DNA of 64,000 nucleotides from an uncultured Saprospiraceae bacterium. Lineage in GTDB: Bacteria; Bacteroidota; Bacteroidia; Chitinophagales; Saprospiraceae. Positions 19,707 through 29,875 of this stretch are shown piece by piece (the stretch's first letter is position 1; every line of letters starts with the position of its first letter). The notes beneath the pieces are model-generated. The model made no database searches. It was given only the letters and a program-made list of their open reading frames with translations, and was not told the origin of the DNA. The stretch lies in assembly GCA_938007965.1 (NCBI GenBank), contig CALLMH010000025.1, forward strand, positions 36,069 through 100,068, written 5' to 3'. Both the position numbers and the translations under genes were made by a program.

Positions 19707-20891
19707 ATGAAAATTTTATTTATCACTCATAAATATCCACCAACCATAGGTGGAATGGAAAAACAAAGTTTCGAACTTATAACCCGTACCGCTAAGCGTC
19801 ATGAGGTATTGATACATGCTTATGAGGGCGTGGGATCTAGATTAAAGTGGTTTTTTGACTTGAAAAAGAAAGTAAAGTTGATACTTAAGTCTCATCCTGA
19901 TATTCAATTGATCCATTTGAATGATGGGTTGATGGCAGCGGCAACATTATGGATGAAAAAATATACTGATAAGCCTGTGGTGGCTACGTTCCATGGATTA
20001 GATATTACCTTTCCATCTACTATTTTTCAGAATAGAATAGTCCGTAAATTGCATGCATTAGATGGTGCCATTTGCGTTAGTCGAGCGACGACGAAAGCTT
20101 GTTTAACTAGGGGTTTTGATGCATCTAAAGTATTCACCGTACTGAATGGCGTGGATCATGATTTAGCGGATATCGAAAAAGAAGAAGGCTTTATGACTAG
20201 GGTCAGAAATGAAGAGGGTATTAACCTAGAGGGTAAAAAAATAATAATGACCATGGGAAGGGCTGTAAAAAGAAAAGGCTTTTCTTGGTTTTTAGAAAAC
20301 GTAGTTCCTGAGCTAGATGAGGGAATTGTTTTTTTGATGGTTGGCCCTCTGAATACTAAGCCCGGAATTGAGGAAAAGCTCGTTAATCTGTTGCCTTCCT
20401 CGATACGTATGAAGATTCATCTGATGTTTGGAATGGCTACCGATGTCAAGGCGATTACAAAAGTACTGGCACATCCAACGACTAAAAACAGAGTATATCA
20501 CTTAGGAAAAGTGAGTTTTTCGGATCTGATGCAATATTTAGCAATAGCTGATGTATTCGTGATGCCTAATATCAAAGTGCCTGGTGACGCGGAAGGTTTT
20601 GGGTTGGTAGCATTAGAAGCGAGTCTTAGAGGTGCGCCCGTAGTCGCAGCGGGTATTGAAGGAATAACAGACGCTGTAAAAAATGGCGATAACGGTATCT
20701 TATTACCAAGCGAGGACGCAAATGCTTGGGGCGATACACTCAATTCATTGATGAAAGATGCGGATGAGCTGAAACGAATGTCACAATCAGCTATAGATAG
20801 TACACTGCGTAATTACGGTTGGGATAAGATGGTCGATGAGTATTTAGAGGTATTTGAGCAATTGATTCCAGAAGAAAAAACAGATAAGTGA
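19707..20891 (+). CDS. Glycosyltransferase family 4
   Basis: ITHKYPPTIGGMEKQSFEL, GRAVKRKGFSWFLENVV, FGLVALEASLRGAPVVAAGIEGITD. Confidence 0.9.
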   Translation: MKILFITHKYPPTIGGMEKQSFELITRTAKRHEVLIHAYEGVGSRLKWFFDLKKKVKLILKSHPDIQLIHLNDGLMAAATLWMKKYTDKPVVATFHGLDITFPSTIFQNRIVRKLHALDGAICVSRATTKACLTRGFDASKVFTVLNGVDHDLADIEKEEGFMTRVRNEEGINLEGKKIIMTMGRAVKRKGFSWFLENVVPELDEGIVFLMVGPLNTKPGIEEKLVNLLPSSIRMKIHLMFGMATDVKAITKVLAHPTTKNRVYHLGKVSFSDLMQYLAIADVFVMPNIKVPGDAEGFGLVALEASLRGAPVVAAGIEGITDAVKNGDNGILLPSEDANAWGDTLNSLMKDADELKRMSQSAIDSTLRNYGWDKMVDEYLEVFEQLIPEEKTDK

Positions 20892-21038
20892 TAGATTATT
20901 AAGGTCATAGAAAGATTAAAAATTACGGAAGGAAACAAATGATCAAAATTATAGGAAAAAATAATATCCAAACCCTGCAAAGAATAAATTAATATACTAT
21001 CTTTGCGACGCTTTAAGAAAAGAGATAGCTCTTTTAAT

Positions 21039-21123
21039 GCGGGTATGATGGAACTGGTAGACATGCTAGACTTAGGATCTAGTGCTTCACGGCGTGGGGG
21101 TTCGACTCCCTCTACCCGCACCA
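21039..21123 (+). tRNA. tRNA-Leu (anticodon UAG), CCA encoded
   Basis: gcgggtatgatggaactggtagacatgctagacttaggatctagtgcttcacggcgtgggggttcgactccctctacccgcacca; anticodon loop CTTAGGA. Confidence 0.95.
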
Positions 21124-21213
21124 AAGCGCTCTTCGCTTTATTTTTAAGATTCCACTTTTGCAAAACTTAGTGCTTTCCAAAATCGAAATTACTTCCTATG
21201 GAATATTTTGGAA

Positions 21214-21244
21214 TTTGATAACTACTTTAAGAACACTAGATTTG
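21214..21244 (+). promoter_or_regulatory. Bacteroidetes-type promoter upstream of tig
   Basis: TTTG (21214-21217) - 19 nt - TAGATTTG (21237-21244), matching the TTTG/TAnnTTTG consensus. Confidence 0.65.
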
Positions 21245-21291
21245 CACACTAAACAACATTATACATTTAATTTAAGCTCAATTTCAATTCG

Positions 21292-22689
21292 ATGAACATT
21301 GAAAAAAAATCAGTTGATAATCTCAACGCAACTATCTCTATTAACATCTCGAAAGATGATTACCAATCAAAATTCAAATCTGAACTAAGCAAAACGGCTG
21401 CAAAAGCTCAAATGAAGGGGTTCAGAAAAGGGAAGACGCCATTGTCTGTGGTAAAGAAGATGTACGGCAAAAGCATCCTAGCTGAAGTAGTGAATAATAC
21501 ACTGCAGACAGCATTGTCTGATTATTTAAAGTCTGAGGAGTTAGATATATTAGGTCAGCCGATCCCATCTGATGATCAAGAAGGAGATCTAGACTTTGAT
21601 GTAAATAATCTGATTGATTATGAATTTAAGTTTGATGTCGGTATTGCTCCGAAGGTAGAAGTATTAGGCGTCAGCGATAAAGATACTTATAAGATAGATA
21701 AGATTACGATCGCAGATAAGACTATCGACGAAGAAATAGAAAATGCTCTAAAGAGACATGGTGAGCAATCTCATCCTGATGGAGAAGTATTGGCTGGAGA
21801 TATCATCAAAATACAAGCGGAAGAATTAGATGGTAAAAAACCGAAAGAAAATGGTTGGGCTACTGAATTTTCTGTATTAGTAGATTCATTGACAAGTAAA
21901 TACAACAAGAAAGTACTCAAAATGAGTAAAGGAGATTCATTCTCTTTTGATGTGAATGAATTAGAGAAAGATAAGGGTGAAGACTATATAAGAAAATATC
22001 TCCTCAATGTCCCTAAAACAGAGGAAGGCGAAGAAGAGCCAGTAATCGGGAATATGTTTACTGGTAAGATCATAGATATCGCTAGATTAGTGAAAGCTGA
22101 AATGAATCAAGAGTTCTACGATAAAAACTTTGGACAAGGGACTGTAAGTTCTGAAAAAGAAGCAAGAGAAAAAGTTGAAGAAGGACTAAGTGCTCATTAT
22201 CAGAATCAAGCTTTACAGCTGATGTATAGAGATATAATGGATAAGTTAGTCGCTGATACTAAGGTAGAATTGCCAGAGGCATTCTTGAGAAAATGGCTTC
22301 AAATGACAAATGAGAATCTTTCAGATGAGGATTTGGATAGAGAATTTCCTAGTTTCTTGGATAATATGAAGTGGACGCTGATCAAATCTGAATTGGCTAA
22401 GAAATTCGAAATCGAAGTAACTCCAGAAGATATCAGGGAAGCGATGACTGCGAAAGTCAGAAATTACTTCGGGCAATACGGACAGCAAATGGATGATGCT
22501 ATGCTGAATGAAGTGATGGGCAAGATGTTCCAAAACCAAGAAGAAGTAAACAAGACATATGAGGAACTTCAAGCGGGTAGAGTTTTCAAAAAAATCGGTG
22601 AGACGATCAAGCAAAAAGAAGTTAAAATATCCATAGATGACTTTAATGCAAAAGTGAAAGCTGTAAATGAAAAACAACGAGCGCAATAA
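21292..22689 (+). CDS. tig: Trigger factor
   Basis: KAQMKGFRKGKTPLSVVKKMYG ribosome-binding motif, followed by clpP and clpX. Confidence 0.93.
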   Translation: MNIEKKSVDNLNATISINISKDDYQSKFKSELSKTAAKAQMKGFRKGKTPLSVVKKMYGKSILAEVVNNTLQTALSDYLKSEELDILGQPIPSDDQEGDLDFDVNNLIDYEFKFDVGIAPKVEVLGVSDKDTYKIDKITIADKTIDEEIENALKRHGEQSHPDGEVLAGDIIKIQAEELDGKKPKENGWATEFSVLVDSLTSKYNKKVLKMSKGDSFSFDVNELEKDKGEDYIRKYLLNVPKTEEGEEEPVIGNMFTGKIIDIARLVKAEMNQEFYDKNFGQGTVSSEKEAREKVEEGLSAHYQNQALQLMYRDIMDKLVADTKVELPEAFLRKWLQMTNENLSDEDLDREFPSFLDNMKWTLIKSELAKKFEIEVTPEDIREAMTAKVRNYFGQYGQQMDDAMLNEVMGKMFQNQEEVNKTYEELQAGRVFKKIGETIKQKEVKISIDDFNAKVKAVNEKQRAQ

Positions 22690-22776
22690 TTGCGTTTAAT
22701 GCCAGTGAATGGTAAAAATCATTTTGATTTAAAAATCCGTTTCTTGTAATTTAATTATTGACTAAAAACAAACATT

Positions 22777-23475
22777 ATGTTTCCACAAGATGAATTTAAG
22801 AAGTATGCAACTCAGCATTTAGGTATGAGTTCTATGCACTTAGAAAAATATATGCAAGCATCAGTTCCTAATATCACTGGATTTACACCACAGATAATAG
22901 AGGAGAGACAGATGAATATTGCTAGTATGGATGTATTCTCTCGATTGATGATGGATAGAATCATATTCATGGGTGTACCAGTAAATGATTACGTAGCTAA
23001 TGTTATCCAAGCACAGATGTTATTCTTAGAAGGAGTAGATCCTAAAAGAGATATACAGATGTTTATCAATAGCCCTGGAGGATCTGTAATCGCAGGTATG
23101 GGTATATATGATACGATGCAATACGTATCTCCTGACGTAGGGACTATATGTACTGGGCTGGCAGCATCTATGGGTGCTGTATTATTGACAGCGGGTACTA
23201 CTGGAAAGAGGACTTGTCTAGAGCACAGTAGAGTGATGATCCATCAACCATCAGGAGGTATGCAAGGTCAATTTACTGACATGGAGATTTCTTATAATTT
23301 GATCAAACAGTTGAGACAGGAGTTGTATGATATTCTAGCTCACCACTCAGGTAAAACATTCGAAGATATCGAGAGAGACTCTGAGCGTGATAAATGGATG
23401 ACAGCTTCAGAAGCAAAAGAATATGGATTGATCGACGAAGTATTGTCAAGAGATAATCCTAGAAAGAAATCTTAA
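22777..23475 (+). CDS. clpP: ATP-dependent Clp protease proteolytic subunit
   Basis: MFINSPGGSVIAGMGIYDTMQYV, CTGLAASMGAVLL (Ser), RVMIHQPSGGMQGQ (His). Confidence 0.98.
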   Translation: MFPQDEFKKYATQHLGMSSMHLEKYMQASVPNITGFTPQIIEERQMNIASMDVFSRLMMDRIIFMGVPVNDYVANVIQAQMLFLEGVDPKRDIQMFINSPGGSVIAGMGIYDTMQYVSPDVGTICTGLAASMGAVLLTAGTTGKRTCLEHSRVMIHQPSGGMQGQFTDMEISYNLIKQLRQELYDILAHHSGKTFEDIERDSERDKWMTASEAKEYGLIDEVLSRDNPRKKS

Positions 23476-23492
23476 AGATTTCTATAATCTTA

Positions 23493-23556
23493 AGAGCTCA
23501 ATAATCTTGAAATGTGTCGACCGCGGTGCATTTTTTAGATTATTGAGCTCTTTTTG
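23493..23556 (+). terminator. Intrinsic terminator between clpP and clpX
   Basis: Perfect 15-bp stem AGAGCTCAATAATCT (23493-23507) / AGATTATTGAGCTCT (23537-23551) followed by TTTT. Confidence 0.85.
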
Positions 23557-23586
23557 GTTGAGGTCGGTCGAAAAGTCCTAACTTTG
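23553..23586 (+). promoter_or_regulatory. Bacteroidetes-type promoter for clpX
   Basis: TTTG (23553-23556) - 22 nt - TAACTTTG (23579-23586). Confidence 0.55.
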
Positions 23587-23661
23587 CACCGAATATATTT
23601 CAAACAACGGTAATACAACAAATTGATACTTTCGAGGGTATCATTTATAAAAAATAGACTT

Positions 23662-24903
23662 GTGGCTAGACAGAAAGAAAATATAAAGTGTTCGTTTTGC
23701 GGAAGAGATAAAGGTGAGGCATTAGTACTTATAGCGGGTATAGATGGTCACATATGCGAAGTCTGTGTCGAGCAAGCGCACGATATCATCAATGATGAGA
23801 TAGATCAAAAAGAACCAATCGGAACAAAATCTGATTTTTCTCTTCCTGCAAATGTAACCCCTCAACACATCAAGACTTACTTAGACCAGTACGTTATTGG
23901 TCAGAAAGAGGCAAAGAGATATCTATCTGTTGCAGTATACAATCACTACAAAAGGCTAAATCATAAAGCCGGAGATGATGTAGAGATCGAAAAGTCTAAT
24001 ATCTTATTCGTCGGAGAGACGGGAACAGGAAAGACATTATTAGCGAAGAGTATCGCTAGTTTTCTTGATGTGCCTTTTGCTATTGTAGATGCTACTGTAT
24101 TCACCGAGGCAGGATATGTAGGGGAGGATGTGGAGAGTATGCTGAGTAGATTACTACAAGCATGTGACTACGATGTAGAGGCAGCTCAAAAGGGAATCGT
24201 ATACATCGATGAGATGGATAAAGTAGCACGTAAGAATGATAATCCTAGTATCACGAGGGATGTCTCTGGTGAAGGAGTACAACAGGCTATGCTCAAAATG
24301 CTCGAAGGTACAGAAGTAAACGTACCGCCACAAGGAGGAAGGAAGCACCCAGAGCAGAAGATGATCAAGCTCGATACTAGCAATATCTTATTTATATGTG
24401 GAGGAGCATTTAGTGGTATCACGAAGAAGATCGCTCAAAGGCTTAATACCCAAGTAATAGGATTCAATAAAGAAGATAAGGATGTAATAAATAGAGAAAA
24501 CCTTCTCCAGTATGTAACGCATCAAGACTTAAAGTCTTTCGGCCTTATTCCAGAATTAATTGGAAGATTGCCGGTACTTACATATCTAGATCCATTAGAT
24601 AGAGAGACGCTTATTGCTATCTTGACTGAGCCCAAGAATGCAATTATAAAGCAGTACCAGAAATTATTTGAATTCGAAGGAATCAAGTTGATCTTTACAC
24701 AGAAAGCACTTGATACTATCGCAGAGAAAGCCCTAGAATATAAGTTGGGTGCTAGAGGACTGAGATCTATATGCGAAGCCATCCTGACAGATGCTATGTT
24801 CGAGTTGCCATCTAAATCTGAGGTCACTACTTTTGAAGTCGATGAACATTATGTATTGGAGCAATTGAATAGGAGTAAGCTCGGTAAATTGCGTGCTGCA
24901 TAG
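23662..24903 (+). CDS. clpX: ATP-dependent Clp protease ATP-binding subunit ClpX
   Basis: Zinc finger [26 protein letters not shown], Walker [34 protein letters not shown] at 23662 ([13 protein letters not shown]) is a better start than the track's 23623. Confidence 0.96.
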   Translation: MARQKENIKCSFCGRDKGEALVLIAGIDGHICEVCVEQAHDIINDEIDQKEPIGTKSDFSLPANVTPQHIKTYLDQYVIGQKEAKRYLSVAVYNHYKRLNHKAGDDVEIEKSNILFVGETGTGKTLLAKSIASFLDVPFAIVDATVFTEAGYVGEDVESMLSRLLQACDYDVEAAQKGIVYIDEMDKVARKNDNPSITRDVSGEGVQQAMLKMLEGTEVNVPPQGGRKHPEQKMIKLDTSNILFICGGAFSGITKKIAQRLNTQVIGFNKEDKDVINRENLLQYVTHQDLKSFGLIPELIGRLPVLTYLDPLDRETLIAILTEPKNAIIKQYQKLFEFEGIKLIFTQKALDTIAEKALEYKLGARGLRSICEAILTDAMFELPSKSEVTTFEVDEHYVLEQLNRSKLGKLRAA

Positions 24904-24952
24904 TTCTGTCCTCTCTCCAGTGCTTTTCATCTCTATTTTATTAGCTAGAAAC

Positions 24953-26926
24953 TTAGATGCCTAGATCAGATTTGATTAGAGGGTCTACACTCTTATAGCC
25001 AAGATTTACAGCATTGATGATATCTACTTTTGCTTCAGCTTTCTTACCTAAGTAATAATACGTTCGACCTCGCTCGTAGTGGTATATGGCTTTACCTACA
25101 TTGATTTTTATAGCTCTTGAGTAGGCAGGGATGGCATCTTTTAGTCTATTGAGCATTCTGAGCGCCCTTCCTTTTTCGTACCAGATATCTGCATTGTATG
25201 GTTTCAGTCTTAGATAAGAATTTATATCCTGGAGTGCAGCTTGCACATTACCTTGCTGATTATACATTACAGATCGATTAAGGTAGCCTACAGCATGATC
25301 TGGCTTATATTTGATGCCCAGCGACATGTCATTTATAGCATTTGCAGCGTCTCCGAGTCGGGCATAAGTCGCCCCTCTATTTACATAAAACTCTCCATTT
25401 TCGGGGGCCAATTGGATTGCCTTATTATAATCATTTAGGGCTAGTAGCAGTGTGTCTTGCGTCTTTGCAATGTCAAAATAGAGTCTCGCTCGACTATTGT
25501 ACGCTTGTTCTCCGTCTGGTTTTAGTGCGATAGTTTTCGAATAATCTGATAATGCTTCTTGGATTCGACCTACACTTCGTAGGTAATTGGCCCGATTACC
25601 ATAGGGTAGTGTTGAGTTTTGATAGTACTTCAATACGTGAGACCAGAGTGTATCACTATTTTTCCAGACCTGATTTTGATTTATAGTTATATATCCAAAT
25701 ACTGACATAATCAGTACTGCACCCACTATGAGTACAGGTTTTAGTTTTGAAGACTCATGTAAGAACTTGTCAAAGAAATAACCAACTATAAAGAATAATC
25801 CAAAATAAGCGATATAGGTAAATCTATCTGCAAGAAATCCTTGACCCGCACCTAATATCTGTAGTAGAAACATGATATTGACAGTGAAAAAAGAAATCCC
25901 GAAAAACCATACTCTCAAGTCGTTCTTATAGGTATAATATAGACTGTAAATAACAGCTGGGCCAAGCAAAATAGTAGGATAATAATAGGTAGGAAGTTCT
26001 GGAGCATATGGATACAATGGTGACAATCTATATGGAACTATGGCCTTGATGATATAGATAAGATAGCTGTATGAACCTACGAATATTCGCTGCCACGCTG
26101 GATAAGTAGCGGCACTCTCTAGCGAACCTTGATCATCAAGTATAAATACTCCAAGTAATCCAAATACTATTGACAGTATCAAGTAGGGAGCTTTATGTAG
26201 AATATCTTTTTTTGTGATCTTACCGCTCAGATAAAAGTCAATAACAAGCATTGATAATGGTAATATAACCGCTTGTATTTTTGAGAAAAGCGATAGGAGA
26301 AAAAGCAACATGATCGCAATGTGCCGTACTTTTCCTGTCAATTTGCCCTTAATATAAAGATACAAAGCTGATAAGTAGAAAACTCCAAATAGTACATCTT
26401 TTCGTTCTGTGACCCATGCTACTGACTCTACCCGCATGGGATGTATGCCAAAGAGGAGCGCTACTAATAGAGAGCCCTGCCATCGAAGTCCTAGAAGTAG
26501 TGAAAAACGATATACAAATAACACGCAAAGAAGGTGCAAGATTACATTAGTACCATGCCACGGTCCAGGGTTATCGATGCCATATAGACGGTTCTCAATA
26601 GCGAATGTCCATATCGTAAGTGGATTATAGTTACCGATTACAGTAGATGAAAAAATCTCATAGGTATTACTCCAAAAATTATCAGCATTAGTTGTGAATA
26701 CATTTTCATTTTCGTAGAAATTTCGGTCATCGTCCCAGTTTACAAATTCGTTCTTGGTGGTGTTGAAAAAGCAGACGAAAGTGATAAGAATCGCAATAAT
26801 TGCTGGAACTATGCCTTTTTTTTCAGTCCAGAATGCAGGCAACTTCGCTTCTGTTCTTTGAGGCGCATTTTTCTTTAGTTCTTTAGATCTTTTTTTCTGG
26901 TTTGATTTGGCAGATTTCTTAGACAT
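24953..26926 (-). CDS. Multi-TM TMTC-like protein with C-terminal TPR repeats (candidate O-glycosyltransferase)
   Basis: NEFVNWDDDRNF, LLFGIHPMRVESVAWVTERKDVLFGVFYLSALYLYIKG (TMTC/DUF1736-like loop), then several TPR units (e.g. ALSDYSKTIALKPDGEQAYNSRA). Confidence 0.75.
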   Translation of the reverse strand: MSKKSAKSNQKKRSKELKKNAPQRTEAKLPAFWTEKKGIVPAIIAILITFVCFFNTTKNEFVNWDDDRNFYENENVFTTNADNFWSNTYEIFSSTVIGNYNPLTIWTFAIENRLYGIDNPGPWHGTNVILHLLCVLFVYRFSLLLGLRWQGSLLVALLFGIHPMRVESVAWVTERKDVLFGVFYLSALYLYIKGKLTGKVRHIAIMLLFLLSLFSKIQAVILPLSMLVIDFYLSGKITKKDILHKAPYLILSIVFGLLGVFILDDQGSLESAATYPAWQRIFVGSYSYLIYIIKAIVPYRLSPLYPYAPELPTYYYPTILLGPAVIYSLYYTYKNDLRVWFFGISFFTVNIMFLLQILGAGQGFLADRFTYIAYFGLFFIVGYFFDKFLHESSKLKPVLIVGAVLIMSVFGYITINQNQVWKNSDTLWSHVLKYYQNSTLPYGNRANYLRSVGRIQEALSDYSKTIALKPDGEQAYNSRARLYFDIAKTQDTLLLALNDYNKAIQLAPENGEFYVNRGATYARLGDAANAINDMSLGIKYKPDHAVGYLNRSVMYNQQGNVQAALQDINSYLRLKPYNADIWYEKGRALRMLNRLKDAIPAYSRAIKINVGKAIYHYERGRTYYYLGKKAEAKVDIINAVNLGYKSVDPLIKSDLGI

Positions 26927-27123
26927 ATTACGTATTTACAGTATGTGTAAAAGTACTGATTATTATGGATTTTTTATATTTGAGTTATTTTTTTAGAGTT
27001 TAATCGCTACAATCCATACTTCAAGATGATACTTTTAATAACGAATGTCTTTATAGCTACAGTGGATTCAATTGTATTTATATTACATTTGATCATTCAA
27101 AATCAATCAGAAATTCAATTTTA

Positions 27124-27816
27124 GTGCAACAACCTATTATAGATGTCATTATCCCAGCTTACAATGAGGAGCAATCTATAGGTAATGTAGTGCGAGACAT
27201 ACCCAAAGATTTTGTAAGGAATATAATCGTTGCCAATAATAACAGCTCAGATAATACAGCGGCTGTAGCGGAAGGCGCGGGGGCTACTGTTGTATTTCAG
27301 CCATTAGCTGGATATGGCAATGCCTGTTTGAAGGGTATGGAATATGTAGCCAATCAGAAAGTTAAGCCAGATATTATAGTCTATTTGGATGGAGATTATT
27401 CTGATTTTCCAGAGCAGATGATAGAGTTATCAACACCTATCTTCGAGGATGGATATGATATGGTTATAGGGTCGAGAGCACTTGGAAATATGGAGAAAGG
27501 CGCTATGATGCCACAGCAGATATTTGGCAATTGGCTGGCTACGAGTCTGATCAAGTTGATCTATAAATATGATTTTACAGATCTTGGACCTTTTCGGGCG
27601 ATAAGATATGATCGGTTGATGGAGATTGATATGCAAGACAAAACATTTGGATGGACGGTAGAGATGCAAGTGAAAGCAGCTAAAATGAAGCTCAGATGCC
27701 TTGAAATACCAGTAAAATATAGAGTTCGGATTGGTGTATCTAAAGTGTCGGGTACCATTAGAGGGACGATCTTAGCGGGGCACAAAATCCTTTGGACAAT
27801 ATTCAAATTGATTTGA
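27124..27816 (+). CDS. Glycosyltransferase family 2, DPM1-like (polyprenyl-phosphate sugar synthase)
   Basis: GTG start; DVIIPAYNEEQSIGNVVRDIP, YLDGDYSDFPEQM, DLGPFRAIRYDRL. Confidence 0.85.
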   Translation: MQQPIIDVIIPAYNEEQSIGNVVRDIPKDFVRNIIVANNNSSDNTAAVAEGAGATVVFQPLAGYGNACLKGMEYVANQKVKPDIIVYLDGDYSDFPEQMIELSTPIFEDGYDMVIGSRALGNMEKGAMMPQQIFGNWLATSLIKLIYKYDFTDLGPFRAIRYDRLMEIDMQDKTFGWTVEMQVKAAKMKLRCLEIPVKYRVRIGVSKVSGTIRGTILAGHKILWTIFKLI

Positions 27817-27865
27817 CAAAGCCTATATCTATGTTGAACAGAAAAAAGATTAATAAAACGAAAAA

Positions 27866-29353
27866 GTGACAATGGTTATATCAATATTGGGTTATACGCT
27901 TCTTGGAGTCTATGTGCTGGCTCTGACCTATATTACGTTTTATTGTTTGATGCAATTTCATCTTCTTTATCATTATCAGAAAAAACGAAATGTGGTAGAT
28001 CATGAAGCACTGATGGATTTGGAAGCGGATGTTCCATTCGTCACTATACAATTGCCGATATTTAATGAACTTTATGTAACTGAGAGGTTGATCGATAATA
28101 TTACAAAATTTGATTACCCAAAAGATAAGTATGAAATCCATGTTTTGGATGATTCTACAGATGAGACGCTAGAAATTAGTAAGCGAAAAGTTGAAGAATA
28201 TAAGGCTAAAGGATTCAATATCGAGCTTATTCGAAGAGCGGGTAGAGAGGGATACAAAGCTGGTGCATTAAAGTATGGGATGCAGTTTGTAAAAGGTGAG
28301 TTTATAGCTATTTTCGATGCTGATTTTTTACCTAATCCTGATTTTTTGAGGAAGACCTTGCCGTATTTCAATGATGAGAAAATAGGTGTAGTACAGACTA
28401 GATGGGAACATATAAATGAAAACTACAGTCTTATAACCAGATTGCAAGCATTCCAATTGAATGTGCACTTTACTGTAGAACAAAAGGGAAGGGATGCTGG
28501 TGATTTCCTACTACAGTTCAATGGGACAGCTGGAGTCTGGAGACGTGAGACGATAGATAGTGCCGGAGGTTGGGAAGCGGATACACTGACAGAGGATCTT
28601 GATTTGAGCTATAGAGCACAGCTGAAGGGATGGAAGATAGCGTTCCGAGAAGACATTGGTTCTCCGGCTGAGTTACCTGCCGAGATGAATGGCTTGAAAT
28701 CCCAACAGTTCAGATGGATGAAAGGAGGTGCAGAAACAGCAAAAAAGATGTTGCCAACTGTATGGAAGTCTAATATACCATTGTCAAAGAAAATTCACGC
28801 AAGTACACATTTGTTATCTAGTACAGTATTTTTATGCGTATTTATTATGGGAGTATTTAGTGTTCCAATTCTATATTTTTTAATTCCATTGGGTATCAAC
28901 AGTAATTATTTTGGAGTGTTTTTACTTTCTTTAATCTCTATTATTATAGTTTATTATATAGCCAATGTGGATCAAGAATGGAAAGAGGGAAGTAGATTAT
29001 GGTTATTGATGAAGTTTATTTTTATCTTCCCCGTATTCCTTGCGCTATCGATGGGATTATCGTTGCATAATTCTGTGGCGGTCATGCAGGGTTATCTGGG
29101 ACGGAAGTCAGCATTTATCAGGACGCCTAAGTTTGATATTAAGGGCTTATCTGATTCTTTCAAAAAAGAAAAATACCAAGCGAAGAAGATCTCTTCTGTT
29201 ACGGTATTGGAGGGCTTGCTATCGCTTTATTTCATGGCGGGCGTTTATTATGGATACTCTATTGGGAACTACACATTTTTGATGTTACATATATTATTGA
29301 CACTTGGCTACGGCGCTACGTTCTATTATACAGTGAAGCATAGGGGAGTGTAA
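27866..29353 (+). CDS. Cellulose synthase-like glycosyltransferase family 2
   Basis: VTIQLPIFNELYVTERLIDNI, HVLDDSTDETLEI, FDADFLP, TEDLDLSYRAQLKGW, QQFRWMKGG (QxxRW). Confidence 0.92.
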   Translation: MTMVISILGYTLLGVYVLALTYITFYCLMQFHLLYHYQKKRNVVDHEALMDLEADVPFVTIQLPIFNELYVTERLIDNITKFDYPKDKYEIHVLDDSTDETLEISKRKVEEYKAKGFNIELIRRAGREGYKAGALKYGMQFVKGEFIAIFDADFLPNPDFLRKTLPYFNDEKIGVVQTRWEHINENYSLITRLQAFQLNVHFTVEQKGRDAGDFLLQFNGTAGVWRRETIDSAGGWEADTLTEDLDLSYRAQLKGWKIAFREDIGSPAELPAEMNGLKSQQFRWMKGGAETAKKMLPTVWKSNIPLSKKIHASTHLLSSTVFLCVFIMGVFSVPILYFLIPLGINSNYFGVFLLSLISIIIVYYIANVDQEWKEGSRLWLLMKFIFIFPVFLALSMGLSLHNSVAVMQGYLGRKSAFIRTPKFDIKGLSDSFKKEKYQAKKISSVTVLEGLLSLYFMAGVYYGYSIGNYTFLMLHILLTLGYGATFYYTVKHRGV

Positions 29354-29363
29354 GAATCTTAAT

Positions 29364-29534
29364 TAGGGCTATTCAGAAGTAAGGACAATACTAAAATTAT
29401 ATCACTTACGAGGAGCATTAATTTGTGGTAGAGATTAAATCGACCTTAGCTGGCTTAGGTATTTGGATTTCATTTTGGCGTTAAAAACTTGCAACTGTCT
29501 GAGCGTAAGCGAGTTTTGTAAGTTTAGTCAAAAT
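29364..29534 (+). repeat. Dispersed non-coding repeat, copy A
   Basis: tagggctattcagaagtaaggacaatac...ctgtctgagcgtaagcgagttttgtaagtttagtcaaaat; ~95% identical by eye to 63831-64000. Confidence 0.9.
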
Positions 29535-29610
29535 GTGATCCCAATAGCGTTAAAAGTCAGGTAAAGTCTTGATATAAGAGATGGCTTGTTTAGCAAACAC
29601 TCGTTTTTTG

Positions 29611-29640
29611 TTTCGTTTTTGGATCAAGCCAAAAATGAAA
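29611..29640. repeat. 12-bp-stem hairpin within non-coding region
   Basis: TTTCGTTTTTGG-atcaag-CCAAAAATGAAA. Confidence 0.7.
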
Positions 29641-29755
29641 GCCCGAACGGCGAGTGGAAGTTTAGGTTGAAATTTATTACTTCTTATTTACGTAAAATCA
29701 AGCGTAAACGGGGTATTCATTCAGCAGTAAGCGGAGTGAAGGGCTATATAAATAA

Positions 29756-29780
29756 GGATATTCAGATCTACTGAATATCC
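29756..29780. repeat. Short palindrome GGATATTCA..TGAATATCC
   Basis: ggatattcagatctactgaatatcc, preceded by aataa and followed by ccctaattta. Confidence 0.7.
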
Positions 29781-29875
29781 CTAATTTATATGTGAGTAGC
29801 TGCTGACTGATATTGCCTAGAGAATATCAATAGGAGACTTTTCAGCAGTAAGGATATTATAGTAAAATGAATAAA

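Noticed and set aside
23623-23661. Upstream extension of ClpX in the track ([13 protein letters not shown])
   Set aside because: GTG at 23662 gives the usual ClpX N-terminus; extension lies just after the predicted promoter.
29586-29774. 62-aa plus-strand ORF
   Set aside because: Covers hairpin/repeat DNA; composition looks non-coding.
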